Source: Sagittula salina (GTDB lineage Bacteria; Pseudomonadota; Alphaproteobacteria; Rhodobacterales; Rhodobacteraceae). From it: a DNA stretch of 64,000 nt. The stretch is taken from contig NZ_JAGISH010000011.1 in NCBI RefSeq assembly GCF_017813235.1, positions 62,001 through 126,000 on the forward strand, given 5' to 3'. A program made the position numbers and the translations under genes. The notes beneath the pieces were generated by a model. It saw only the letters and a program-made list of their open reading frames with translations. It made no database searches and had not been told where the DNA came from. This document shows, piece after piece, positions 7,860 to 16,466 of the stretch. Positions within the stretch are counted from its first letter, which is position 1. Each line of letters starts with the position of its first letter.

Positions 7860-9377
7860 ATGAACATGATGGACAGCCGGAAATTCCGCCGCAAGCGCAA
7901 GACGGCGAGTGTCGAGGAACCGCTTGGCGACGAAATCGCGCCTGTCCCGCCGCTGGAAACACGCGAGGAACGGCTGGCACGCCGTGCCGCCGAGGAGGCC
8001 GCCGCGCGTGCCGCCGAAGACCTGCGGCTCGCCGAGGAACGCGCGCGGCTGGAGGCGGAGGTTCGAGCGGAGGCAGACGCCCGGCTTGCCGAACAGGAAG
8101 AGGCGCGCCGCGCGGCAGAAGAGAACGCCCGCGAGGCGGCAGCGGCCCGCGCCCGAGATCAGGCCGGAGAAGACGCCCGCCGTGCCGAAGCGGAGCAGGC
8201 CGCCGCCGAGGCGGCCGAACGCGAGCGTGCGGAGGCGCGCGAACTCGCCCGCCGCCAGGCAGAGGCCCGCGCCCGCCGCGATGCCGAAGCCCGCGCGCAG
8301 GCCGAGGAACAGGAGCGCCGCGAAGCCGAGGCCCGCGCGCAGGCCGAGGAACATGCTCGCCGCATCGCTGAAGACACGGCACGTCGCGCCGCAGAGGCAG
8401 AGGCAGAGGCGCAGCGCCGCGCTGCCGAACAGCAGGCCCACAGGGAGGTGGAGGCAGAGGCCCGACGCGTGGCTGGCGTGCGGGCAGAAGCCGATCGCAA
8501 GGCCGCCCGCGCCCGCCGCATGGAGGATGCCCAGCGCGCCGAGGACCGCCGCCTGGCCGAACAGGCGCAAGTCGCCCGCGATGCCCGTCTCAGCCGCGCC
8601 GAAGTCACCCGCCGCGCCCAGCCACCGCTGGCACTGCGGCCTGAGCAGCGCAGCGACCCGTGGTTCGACATTCCTGCAATGACCGTTGACCTGGGCCACC
8701 TCAATCGGCACCGAGTCATCACCGCCGACCGGCTGGACCCGGCACACACCACCTTTGACGTTTTGCGCACCCGTCTGATGCAGGCGCTGGCGGATAAGGG
8801 GTGGAAGCGCGTTGCCATCACCTCTCCGGGGAAGGATTGTGGCAAGACCTTCACCACGGCGAACCTTGCCATCTCGCTGTCGCGTCAGGAAAATGCCCGC
8901 ACGCTGGTGATGGATTTCGACATGCGGCGCCCCGCCCTGCACAAGGTGATGGGGGTGTCCTCGCCCGGCGCTCTGGGCGATGTGCTGCGCGGCAACTGTG
9001 ACCCCGAGGAGCATTTCCTGCGCATGGGGCAGAACAATTTCTCCGCCGGCCACAACATCGCCTTTGCCCTGAATACGGTGGCGGAGCCCTATGCCTCCGA
9101 ACTGCTGCAGGACCCGCGTACGAAGCGCGCCCTGACGCATATCGAGGATGCGTTCCGGCCCGACGTGATGCTTTTCGACCTGCCACCGGCGCTGTTCTAC
9201 GACGATGTGATCGCCGCCCAGCCGCTGATCGATGGTGTCTTGCTGGTCATCGGAGGCGGTTTGACGACAGAGCGCGAGATCAAGGAAGTCGAGCGTCGTC
9301 TGGGCAAGGAAACGCCTCTGCTCGGGATGGTGCTGAACAAGGCGGAGAACGCCGGTCTGGAGCGTTACGCCTACTGA
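7860..9377 (+). CDS. CpsD/CapB-type bacterial tyrosine autokinase with long coiled-coil N-terminus
   Basis: The 505-residue protein carries a C-terminal BY-kinase/MinD-like ATPase. The Walker A loop (SPGKDCGKTFTTANLA) is near residue 322, Walker A' (LVMDFDMRRPAL) near 348 and Walker B (VMLFDLPP) near 436. The chain ends ERYAY, a minimal tyrosine cluster that may be the autophosphorylation site. The first roughly 225 residues are almost entirely Ala/Glu/Arg heptads, a long predicted coiled coil not usual for CapB/CpsD proteins. ATG 7860 follows GGGCAAGG; GTG 7812 is an alternative. The partner is likely the Wzz-like protein at 9649-10977, together controlling polymer length and export. Confidence 0.85.
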   Translation: MNMMDSRKFRRKRKTASVEEPLGDEIAPVPPLETREERLARRAAEEAAARAAEDLRLAEERARLEAEVRAEADARLAEQEEARRAAEENAREAAAARARDQAGEDARRAEAEQAAAEAAERERAEARELARRQAEARARRDAEARAQAEEQERREAEARAQAEEHARRIAEDTARRAAEAEAEAQRRAAEQQAHREVEAEARRVAGVRAEADRKAARARRMEDAQRAEDRRLAEQAQVARDARLSRAEVTRRAQPPLALRPEQRSDPWFDIPAMTVDLGHLNRHRVITADRLDPAHTTFDVLRTRLMQALADKGWKRVAITSPGKDCGKTFTTANLAISLSRQENARTLVMDFDMRRPALHKVMGVSSPGALGDVLRGNCDPEEHFLRMGQNNFSAGHNIAFALNTVAEPYASELLQDPRTKRALTHIEDAFRPDVMLFDLPPALFYDDVIAAQPLIDGVLLVIGGGLTTEREIKEVERRLGKETPLLGMVLNKAENAGLERYAY

Positions 9378-9648
9378 GGCGCGGGGCGGTCAGGGTCCCG
9401 GCCCATGATGTCAGACCGGAATGCGCCGACCCGTACGTGCGCACCGATAAAGCCGCTCCGCGAAAGGAAAACCGCGGCGAAGGTCCCCACCTCCCGCCGC
9501 GGCTCCCCCCCTCCGGCGCCCCCACAGGCACGGAGGGGCTGCATTCCCCTGAACTTTATCGGATGACCTTCGCGGTCCGCCGCCCGGCCAGTGACCGGAC
9601 CAGTGACCGGACCAGTTACTCGTCCCGTGCCCCGATCGGGACTCGCCT
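9378..9648. terminator. Convergent intergenic region with a GC-rich hairpin
   Basis: Between the convergent kinase and Wzz-like genes lies a perfect 8-bp inverted repeat, CCGCGGCG (9472-9479) / CGCCGCGG (9495-9502), with a 15-nt loop. It may end transcription from either side, though no T tract follows. No convincing gene is seen in the 271 bp. Confidence 0.35.
9588..9622. repeat. 12-bp tandem repeat
   Basis: CCAGTGACCGGA occurs twice in tandem (9588-9599, 9600-9611), followed by a decayed third unit beginning CCAGTTAC. It lies just downstream of the stop of the Wzz-like gene. No function is evident. Confidence 0.7.
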
Positions 9649-10977
9649 TTACTCCCCGGCCACCACACGGCGCGGCAGCAGGTCGCCCACCAGAACCGAC
9701 AGGCCGGAGGTCTTGCCCAGCCATGCCACCAGCCCGGCCAGAAGCGCGGTGAGGCCCAGAACCTTGCCCAGCGTCTTCACCCCGCCGATGCTGCGGTCGG
9801 CCTTCGTCGCCACGACCGGGATCGTCACCACCGGCTGAATGCCCAGCAGGCGCTCCATCTGGGCCTCCGTGCGGATGGCCGGGTGCATCATCTCCACTAC
9901 CAGCGCTGCAAGGAGCGCGAGGATCAGGCTGCCGACGGCGCCGACACCGGCGATCTTTCTTGCCGACGATGACATCGGGTTTTCCGGCACCAGCGCTGTT
10001 TCGAGCACCTCGAAGCGTCCGCCCGCCTGCTGGTCCTGGAGCGCCTGACCCATCTCGGCTTCGGCTTTGCCGCGGGTGATGACGCTATACTGGTCCTTCA
10101 GGCGGTCCATTTCACGTTCCATCCGGGTCAGTTCGCGCTCCACAGTGGGTGCCCCGTTGATCAGCGCCTCTGTCTGGGCGGCGCGCTCCGTCACGAGCGC
10201 CTTCTGATCCTGCAGCAGGGACAGTTGGCGGGTCACGTCTTCGGCGCGCTTGCGGCTGCTGTCGGCCTGCAACCCGATGATGTCCTGCTCCAGCGCCAGT
10301 GCGGAGTCGCGCAGCGTGGCCAGTTCCGTGCGCAGCGCGGCGACACCGGCGGGCAGTTGCTCGGCGTGGGCCAGCTTGTAGGCCGCGATCTCGTCCTCCA
10401 GCCGGGAAATTTCGCGATCGACCCGTGCCTCTTCCGCCTGGTAGAAGGCCAGCGTTTCGCGCGCCTTCACCTCGGACCGGTCGCGCGACTGTTCGATCAC
10501 GTCGGTCATCAGATCGTTGGCGACGGTTGCGGCCTTTTCGGGGTCGGCCAGCTGCACCGTGATCATCAGCCCCGACGGCGCCTGCTGAACGGCGGAAAAC
10601 ATCGGCTGCGGGTTGGAAATGCTTTCGATCCGTGCCGCCTTGCGCATTCTGTACAGGCGTTCGCCATCCGACAGCATGGCGTCGCCAAAGAGGGCGTGCT
10701 CGTCCATCAGCTTCATCAGATTGTCGCGGGACATCAGGCGCTGTTCGATCAGCTGAAGACGGCGGGTGGTGTCGTTGACCTGCGCGATGGCGGAGGCCTG
10801 CGTGCCGGACACACGCGCATCCTCGATCTGGACGACAGCGGTGGCCTCGAAGATCTTTGTCTGGGTGAGCGCGTAGTTCAACGACAGGACCGTCCCGATC
10901 AGGACGATCGCAAGGATCAGCCAGCCGCGACGCTTCACGGCGGCAAGGATCTCTCCGATCGAGTGGAACTGGTTCAT
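9649..10977 (-). CDS. Wzz/GumC-type polysaccharide chain-length determinant (PCP)
   Basis: The 442-residue inner-membrane protein has the Wzz layout: a cytoplasmic N-terminus, a membrane segment at about residues 18-36, a large periplasmic region with long coiled coils (about 165-310), a PxxP-like stretch (ALVPENPMSSS) and a second membrane segment just after it. A further hydrophobic segment lies near the C-terminus (GLTALLAGLVAWLG). There is no kinase domain, so it should work with the separate CpsD-like kinase at 7860-9377. ATG 10977 was chosen because GGGAGCG precedes it; the frame is open to 11007. It is the last gene of the minus-strand set that begins with the PKS, but 263 bp separate it from the PPTase gene, so it may have its own promoter. 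Confidence 0.88.
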   Translation of the reverse strand: MNQFHSIGEILAAVKRRGWLILAIVLIGTVLSLNYALTQTKIFEATAVVQIEDARVSGTQASAIAQVNDTTRRLQLIEQRLMSRDNLMKLMDEHALFGDAMLSDGERLYRMRKAARIESISNPQPMFSAVQQAPSGLMITVQLADPEKAATVANDLMTDVIEQSRDRSEVKARETLAFYQAEEARVDREISRLEDEIAAYKLAHAEQLPAGVAALRTELATLRDSALALEQDIIGLQADSSRKRAEDVTRQLSLLQDQKALVTERAAQTEALINGAPTVERELTRMEREMDRLKDQYSVITRGKAEAEMGQALQDQQAGGRFEVLETALVPENPMSSSARKIAGVGAVGSLILALLAALVVEMMHPAIRTEAQMERLLGIQPVVTIPVVATKADRSIGGVKTLGKVLGLTALLAGLVAWLGKTSGLSVLVGDLLPRRVVAGE

Positions 10978-11240
10978 GTCACGCGCTCCCGCAAAGTTGG
11001 CCCCCAATGCGGAAGAGACGTCCCCGAGCCTCGCCCAACTTGGGGCAAACGCGGCCAGAAGGCGCCATCTTCAAGACACAATCTAGCAACCGTGCCTTAT
11101 TTCCGCCATCACCTTGCGGCGAGAATTTGGGAAACAGAGCGTTCGGCAATCCGGGATCGCGGCCATAGTTTTGCCGTCTTCACGACCAATCTTGTGCAAT
11201 GCGTGCCTGAAATGTAGATTGTTGCCGTTTCAGGGCGCTA
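10978..11240 (-). promoter_or_regulatory. 5' region of the Wzz-like gene
   Basis: This 263-bp gap between the PPTase stop and the Wzz-like start should contain a promoter. An inverted repeat AAGTTGG (10994-11000) / CCAACTT (11035-11041) lies in the presumed untranslated leader just above the ribosome-binding site and could form a hairpin. No clear -35/-10 pair is seen. Confidence 0.3.
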
Positions 11241-11930
11241 TCAGCACCTGCGCCAAGATAGGGAAAGGATCAAGCCGCCGCGCGATAGTTGCTGCACAGG
11301 TAGTGTTTCAGGCCGCGATTCCAGAGAATCGGGCCGAAGTGTGGCGACTTCGGGGTGGTCAGTGTACTGCGCGCTGCCCTTTGTCAGATCCACAACCAGC
11401 CCGTGGAAGCCGTGCATGACCCGATGTGCCGGGTATTCGGCTTTGAATACGGCCTCTTTCGCGGAAAAAACCCGCCGGAGATCCTGCCCGTACTCCACCG
11501 GCGTCAGGATTTCCGGCTGGAGGGCATCGTCGAGTGGGCCGTCCTCCTCCAGATCCACGCCGACCCGCGCGGGCAGGGCGCAGACCACCGCCACCGCCAG
11601 CCCCGCCGCGTGGCTGATTGAGCCCATGAAGCCTTTGGGCCAGAGCGGCACACGATCCGCCTGCATGGGGATGGGGGCCGCGGGGTGGCCCAGGACCGCC
11701 AGCGCCCGTCGCGCGGCGATACGTCCGGCGGTGAACTCCGCCACGCGGGCCGGGATCGCCCGGGCCATCGCCTGCCGTTCGACCTCTGCCAGGGGCGCTG
11801 TTTCACCGACCCGCGCCACGCCCCAGCCCAGCCCCGGGCGGGCAAACTGCGCCACCATTTCATGCAATTGCTCCAGCACGCGATCGCCCCCTTCGCGCCC
11901 TTGTACCAAGCCGCAAGCCCGCCCGTCCAT
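11241..11930 (-). CDS. 4'-phosphopantetheinyl transferase (Sfp/EntD superfamily)
   Basis: The 229-residue protein has the PPTase motifs: WPKGFMGSISHAAG (about 97-110), GVDLEED (124-130, Asp126 and Glu128 as Mg ligands) and FSAKEAVFKA (155-164). It transfers phosphopantetheine from CoA to carrier-protein serines. It lies directly downstream of the NRPS-like gene, in the same direction as that gene and the PKS, so its natural targets are the carrier domains of those two proteins (sequence GGHS in each). The spacing of 66 bp contains a palindromic repeat element. The length fits the EntD-like branch. Confidence 0.92.
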   Translation of the reverse strand: MDGRACGLVQGREGGDRVLEQLHEMVAQFARPGLGWGVARVGETAPLAEVERQAMARAIPARVAEFTAGRIAARRALAVLGHPAAPIPMQADRVPLWPKGFMGSISHAAGLAVAVVCALPARVGVDLEEDGPLDDALQPEILTPVEYGQDLRRVFSAKEAVFKAEYPAHRVMHGFHGLVVDLTKGSAQYTDHPEVATLRPDSLESRPETLPVQQLSRGGLILSLSWRRC

Positions 11931-11941
11931 GAGCGCCCGGT

Positions 11942-11992
11942 GTTTCTTCTTGGCTGAAATACTCTCGCAGAGGGGAGGCCGCGACCTCCCCT
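11942..11992. repeat. REP-like palindromic element, copy 1 (NRPS-PPTase gap)
   Basis: The minus strand reads a 7-bp GC hairpin (GGGGAGG 11972-11978 / CCTCCCC 11985-11991) followed by a GAGTATTTCAGCC core and AAGAAGAAACA. The same hairpin-plus-core layout occurs inside the PKS gene (22044-22098), and the core alone recurs between soeA and soeB (47093-47121). Confidence 0.6.
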
Positions 11993-11996
11993 GCCG

Positions 11997-14900
11997 TTAC
12001 GCGCGCCGCCGTGCCCGCATTGCGCGCCGCTTGGCCATGGCCTCGGCCCGCGTGGTGCCGGGTCGCGGCTCCGGCGCGGACGGGGCGGTCTCGACCGATG
12101 CGCCTTCTGCGAGTTCCGCCACGCGCGCGCTGAGATCTCCGAGCTTCGGCAGGCGGAAGATGTCGGTGATCGTCAGCCGCCGGGCGCCCAGTTCCTCGCG
12201 CAGGGCCCGGTGTACCTGCACTGCCAGCAGCGAATGCCCCCCGAGGTCAAAGAAGCTGTCCCCCCCCCTTGGCGCTGCGACGCCCAGAAACCGCGACCAG
12301 ATAGTGGCCACGCGGGCCTGCACAGCCGCGCCATCTGCTGCCCCGCCGCCCATGAGAGCGGGCAGCGGCGCGGCCGTTTCCTGCGCCGGGGCCGTAACGG
12401 CCGAGGACGCCGGCAGCGCGTTGCGATCCACCTTGCGGTTCGGGGTCAGGGGGAAGGCGTCCAGTTGCACCAAGCGCCCCGGCACCATGAAGGCAGGCAG
12501 TACCTGTCCCAGCGCGGCCTTCAGCGCGGCCTCTTCCTGCCGCGCGCCGGTGTAGTACCCGACGAGCCGCAGGTCGCCCGGCGCTTCTTCGCGCGCGGTG
12601 ACCACAGCCTGCGTGACGTCTCCGACCGCCTCCAACGCGGCCTCGATCTCGCCCAACTCGATGCGGTAGCCGCGAAGCTTCACCTGATGATCGACGCGCC
12701 CGACAAACTCGATAGACCCATCCACCCGCCGCCTTGCAAGGTCCCCCGTCCGGTACATCCGCCCCGGGGCAAAGGGGTTGTCCCTGAATCGCTCTGCGGT
12801 CAGATCCTCGCGCCGCCAATAGCCGCGTGTGACACCGTCCCCGCCGATCCACAGCTCACCTTCCACCCCGACGCCCACCGGCTTCTGGTTTTCGTCCAGC
12901 ACATACAGCATCTGGTTGGCCAATGGGCCTCCGATATTGACCACGACCTCGTCCTGTACAGCCTGAGTACAAGACGACCAGATAGTCGTTTCGGTCGGCC
13001 CGTACATATTGGTGACGGTCGCGCAGGTGATCGCCGACAGCTCCTTTACCAGCGCCCCGGGCAGGGGTTCCCCGCCCAGGTAGACATGCTGTACATGCTT
13101 CAATGCGTAGCGCGCTTCCTCGTTCAGGGCGATCAGCCGCGCCATGGACGGCGTACATTGCAGGTGCGTCACCCCGTGCCGCACGATCTGCGCGGCGATG
13201 CTGAAGTCATCCGCCGCGAGGTCCCGCGCCGCCTTCGCGCGCCGCACGACCTCCGCCAGCGGGCGCAACCCGTCCAATACCACCTCGCGGTCAATGCCGT
13301 AGTCGATCAGGCAGGCGACCTCCGTCACACCGATTGCCTTTACCTGTTCGACACGGGCCACCGCGTCTTCCATCGTCCCGAACAGGCCAGAGTCGTTGAA
13401 GTACCGGTCAAAGGCAAAGTCGAGGATCGCGTCCATCTCTTCCTCCCCGAGCCCCTCCAGCGTCAGGTCGAAGGCGTTCGACACCCCTTCGGGCCGCTTG
13501 AAGGCCGGAAAGGCCCAGGCGTATTGCTTGATCAGCCCGGCAGCGGAGCGCAGGTAATCCTTCATCGGTTCCCGTGCGATCTCTCGTGCGTGATCCCGCG
13601 TGTCGCTGATGAATGTGTGCAACATCAGCGTGACCTTGAAATCCTCAGGATCGTGCCCCGCCCCGCGCAATGCGTCGTGGTAGAGGCGGATTTTCTCCGC
13701 GACTTCCTCCACCGACTGGCCCAGCAGGTGGGTCAGGACATGGCAGCCATTCTCTCCCGCCTCCCGCCACGTCGCGGGGTTTCCGGCGGTCGTGACCCAG
13801 ACCGGCAGATCCGTCGACACAGGGCGCGGCTGCGTGACCACCGCGTGGGGCGTTCCGTCCTTTTTCGGAAATTCTACCGCCTCGCCGCGCCAGAGCCGCC
13901 GCACCGTGTCGATGGCCTCGATCATGGCGGACTTGTTCGCGGGGGGGGTGTTTTCGGGACGCAGCACGAAATCGTCCGGCTGCCAGCCGCTGGCAATCGC
14001 CATGCCCGCGCGCCCGTTCGTGAGGTTGTCGATCACCGCCCATTCCTCGGCGATGCGCGCAGGGTGGTGCAGCGGCGCCACCACGGACCCGGCCCGCACC
14101 CCGATATTGCGTGTCACGGCGGCCACCGCCGCGCCGGTCACCGACGGATTCGGGTAGGGTCCGCCAAAGGCATGAAAGTGCCTTTCCGGCGTCCAGACCG
14201 CAACGAAACCGTTCTCGTCTGCAAATCTGGCCCCCTCCAGCAACAGGGCGTATTTGTCGCGCCCCGCGCCGTCGTCATTACCCCAGTAATACAGGGAAAA
14301 CTCCATGCCCCCTGCAGAGGGCATCGGCCCGTTCGAGATCTGGCCGCGCTCCGCATCGCCGGTCAGGACCACCGTCAGCCCGCGCGCCGTGGTCCAGAAC
14401 AGCTCCAGCACGGAAATGTCAAAGCTGAGCGAAGTCACCGCGAGCCAGACGCCCTCGGCCGGGATGTTGCCGTCCATGCCTGCATAAAAGTTCACCACGT
14501 TGCGGTGTTCGACCATGACACCCTTGGGCTGGCCGGTCGAACCGCTGGTATAAATCATGTATGCAAGGTCTTCGGGCTGCGCCGATGGCTCCGGATTCAC
14601 GTCCGGCATTTCGGCCAGGCGCGGCTCTGCGTCCAGCACCAGTAACTGCGCGTCATGACGCGGCAGCGCCGCGACGATCCCTGCCTGCGTGACAATGACC
14701 GCTGTGCCGCTGTCCTCGACGAAGTGCCTTAGGCGTTCCGCCGGATAGGTCGGGTCCATGGGCAGATAGGCCCCGCCAGCCTTCAGGATTCCCAGCGCGC
14801 CTACCATCAGATCGACAGAGCGTGTCACGCAAAGCCCGACAATCTGCTCCGCGCCCACGCCCATCTGCCGCAGCAAATGCGCGACGCGATTGGCACGGGC

Positions 14901-16466
14901 GTTCAGCTCTGCATACGTGAGGTGCACATCTTCGAAAATCAGCGCAGTGGCATCCGGCGTCCGCGCCACTTGGGCTTCAAAGGCCGTCTGCATGGTCAAC
15001 CTTCGGTCATGCTCGACCGTTGTCTCATTGACCGTATGCAGTACGAACTGATGCTCTGCGTCCGGCAGGCCAGCGGCGGGGGATACGGCCCAGAGTTCCA
15101 ACCGCGCGGCCAGCAAGTCTGCCATCTCCGGTGCGATGCGCCCTGCGTCGTAGGAACAGGCTCCCGACAGTTGTACCGTCACCACCGTTCCCGGCACGTG
15201 GCCGTCGTCCGACAGACCGATCATCGGTATCTCCGGCCACGACAGTTCCGGCGCGCGGGCAAAGAGGTCCGTGGCGAATGGCCTGGCCGGGCTCAGCCCG
15301 TCCGCATCGACGCGGGCCACCGCCCAGGGCGAGACGATGCCCGTCGCGGCGGCCTGGCGCAGGGTGGCGTCAGACCACGCGAGGTCCACTGTCTCGCGCC
15401 CCGTCATGCGCCGCGCCCAGAGAGCGATGGCCTCCTTTGACACCCCAATGGGCCGCGAAACGACTTCGCCCTCAGTGTCTGAACAGCCGGCAAGAACTGC
15501 GGGCGCATAGCTGGCAAAGGTGGCGCGCGCCCGCGCCTCGGCCGGGACCGTCAACGTTACCGCCCGGTTCACCGCCGCGAGGTCGCCGCAGGAAAGGACA
15601 TCGCCGACACGGGCCACCTCGGAGGCTGCTACGGGCGTGCCGCATATCCGTGCGAGCGTCATTGTCAACGCGCCCCGTCCACAGGCCACCAACAACGCCC
15701 CGTCGGTGCCCAGCACCGTGCCGGGCGCGGCATGGGCCGCTTCGGCCCGGGCTTCGCGCACAAGCCATACCGATCCGCCTGCGCGTATTTTCGCCGCGCA
15801 GAGCGGGTTCCAGTAAGGGCCGTGATCCAGCGCGCGGATCTGACGCGCCAGGGCCTCTGCGGGTCGGGCGAAATCCAGCAGGCCGAAGCCTTCGGGCCGG
15901 TCGGATAGGCCGTGATAACTGCGCTGCGACAAGTCCTGTGGCCGCGGTTGCAACCCGCTTTCGAGTTGCCCCAGAACAGCGGGGAAGGAAGCGATGGCCG
16001 CCTCCCACGCCTTTGTGTTCAACGTCAATGCAGTCTCTCCCGGCGCAATGTCGAAAAAGCGCTGTTCGAGAATGTCGCCATCGTCCACGCCGCCCGCGAT
16101 CATGTGCCAGGTCACGCCGTGCCGCGCCTCGCCTGCCAGCAGCGCCCAGACCGGCGCGTTCAGCCCGGCATGGCGGGGTAGGGGACTGTCGTGAAAATTC
16201 ACCGCGCCCCGCGCGGCGCAGGCCAGCACCTCCTGCGGGATGATTGTCAGATTGGCGATGGAGAGCAGCCAGTCCACCGAGCCCAATCGCCCGGCCAGCC
16301 CGTCGCCGTAGGGTTCGACCCTCAGGTCACGGCGCATTGCCCACTCGTGCACGTCCGTGCTGTGGGTGACGACCGCGCGGATCCGGTGGCCGCGCGCCAT
16401 CACCATCTCGCCGCATTGCGTCAGCAGCGACTGGTTTCCGAGCAGAACGCAGTCAAACGTGGACAT
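11997..16466 (-). CDS. NRPS-like protein: formyltransferase - split adenylation domain with inserted luciferase-like monooxygenase - carrier protein
   Basis: The 1489-residue protein starts with a Met-tRNA-formyltransferase-like domain (1-330; NFHDSPLP with Asn90/His92, and GGVDDGD). Residues about 420-480 look like the tail of a condensation domain, but no HHxxxDG motif is present. An adenylation domain follows (YTSGSTGQPKG near 640, YGPTETT near 1155, YRTGDLARR near 1238, PNRKVDRNALP near 1342). It is interrupted between its A4 and A5 motifs by a flavin-dependent luciferase-like monooxygenase (about 715-1065), the arrangement known for the MupA/Atu3671 family. A carrier protein ends it (GGHSLL, Ser1412); there is no thioesterase. 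It looks like a formylating starter module for the PKS at 17443-23808. A strong RBS (GAGGAGGG) and a 14-nt overlap with the glycosyltransferase gene link it to the operon. The amino acid is not predicted. Confidence 0.9.
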   Translation of the reverse strand: MSTFDCVLLGNQSLLTQCGEMVMARGHRIRAVVTHSTDVHEWAMRRDLRVEPYGDGLAGRLGSVDWLLSIANLTIIPQEVLACAARGAVNFHDSPLPRHAGLNAPVWALLAGEARHGVTWHMIAGGVDDGDILEQRFFDIAPGETALTLNTKAWEAAIASFPAVLGQLESGLQPRPQDLSQRSYHGLSDRPEGFGLLDFARPAEALARQIRALDHGPYWNPLCAAKIRAGGSVWLVREARAEAAHAAPGTVLGTDGALLVACGRGALTMTLARICGTPVAASEVARVGDVLSCGDLAAVNRAVTLTVPAEARARATFASYAPAVLAGCSDTEGEVVSRPIGVSKEAIALWARRMTGRETVDLAWSDATLRQAAATGIVSPWAVARVDADGLSPARPFATDLFARAPELSWPEIPMIGLSDDGHVPGTVVTVQLSGACSYDAGRIAPEMADLLAARLELWAVSPAAGLPDAEHQFVLHTVNETTVEHDRRLTMQTAFEAQVARTPDATALIFEDVHLTYAELNARANRVAHLLRQMGVGAEQIVGLCVTRSVDLMVGALGILKAGGAYLPMDPTYPAERLRHFVEDSGTAVIVTQAGIVAALPRHDAQLLVLDAEPRLAEMPDVNPEPSAQPEDLAYMIYTSGSTGQPKGVMVEHRNVVNFYAGMDGNIPAEGVWLAVTSLSFDISVLELFWTTARGLTVVLTGDAERGQISNGPMPSAGGMEFSLYYWGNDDGAGRDKYALLLEGARFADENGFVAVWTPERHFHAFGGPYPNPSVTGAAVAAVTRNIGVRAGSVVAPLHHPARIAEEWAVIDNLTNGRAGMAIASGWQPDDFVLRPENTPPANKSAMIEAIDTVRRLWRGEAVEFPKKDGTPHAVVTQPRPVSTDLPVWVTTAGNPATWREAGENGCHVLTHLLGQSVEEVAEKIRLYHDALRGAGHDPEDFKVTLMLHTFISDTRDHAREIAREPMKDYLRSAAGLIKQYAWAFPAFKRPEGVSNAFDLTLEGLGEEEMDAILDFAFDRYFNDSGLFGTMEDAVARVEQVKAIGVTEVACLIDYGIDREVVLDGLRPLAEVVRRAKAARDLAADDFSIAAQIVRHGVTHLQCTPSMARLIALNEEARYALKHVQHVYLGGEPLPGALVKELSAITCATVTNMYGPTETTIWSSCTQAVQDEVVVNIGGPLANQMLYVLDENQKPVGVGVEGELWIGGDGVTRGYWRREDLTAERFRDNPFAPGRMYRTGDLARRRVDGSIEFVGRVDHQVKLRGYRIELGEIEAALEAVGDVTQAVVTAREEAPGDLRLVGYYTGARQEEAALKAALGQVLPAFMVPGRLVQLDAFPLTPNRKVDRNALPASSAVTAPAQETAAPLPALMGGGAADGAAVQARVATIWSRFLGVAAPRGGDSFFDLGGHSLLAVQVHRALREELGARRLTITDIFRLPKLGDLSARVAELAEGASVETAPSAPEPRPGTTRAEAMAKRRAMRARRRA

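Noticed and set aside
9588..9622. CRISPR-like array
   Set aside because: Units are 12 bp, directly adjacent and only two to three in number; there are no spacers or cas genes.
12210..14645. Long open frame of 811 codons on the plus strand
   Set aside because: It lies fully antisense to the NRPS-like gene. Its translation is His/Arg/Pro-rich and lacks motifs, as expected for a shadow in GC-rich DNA.
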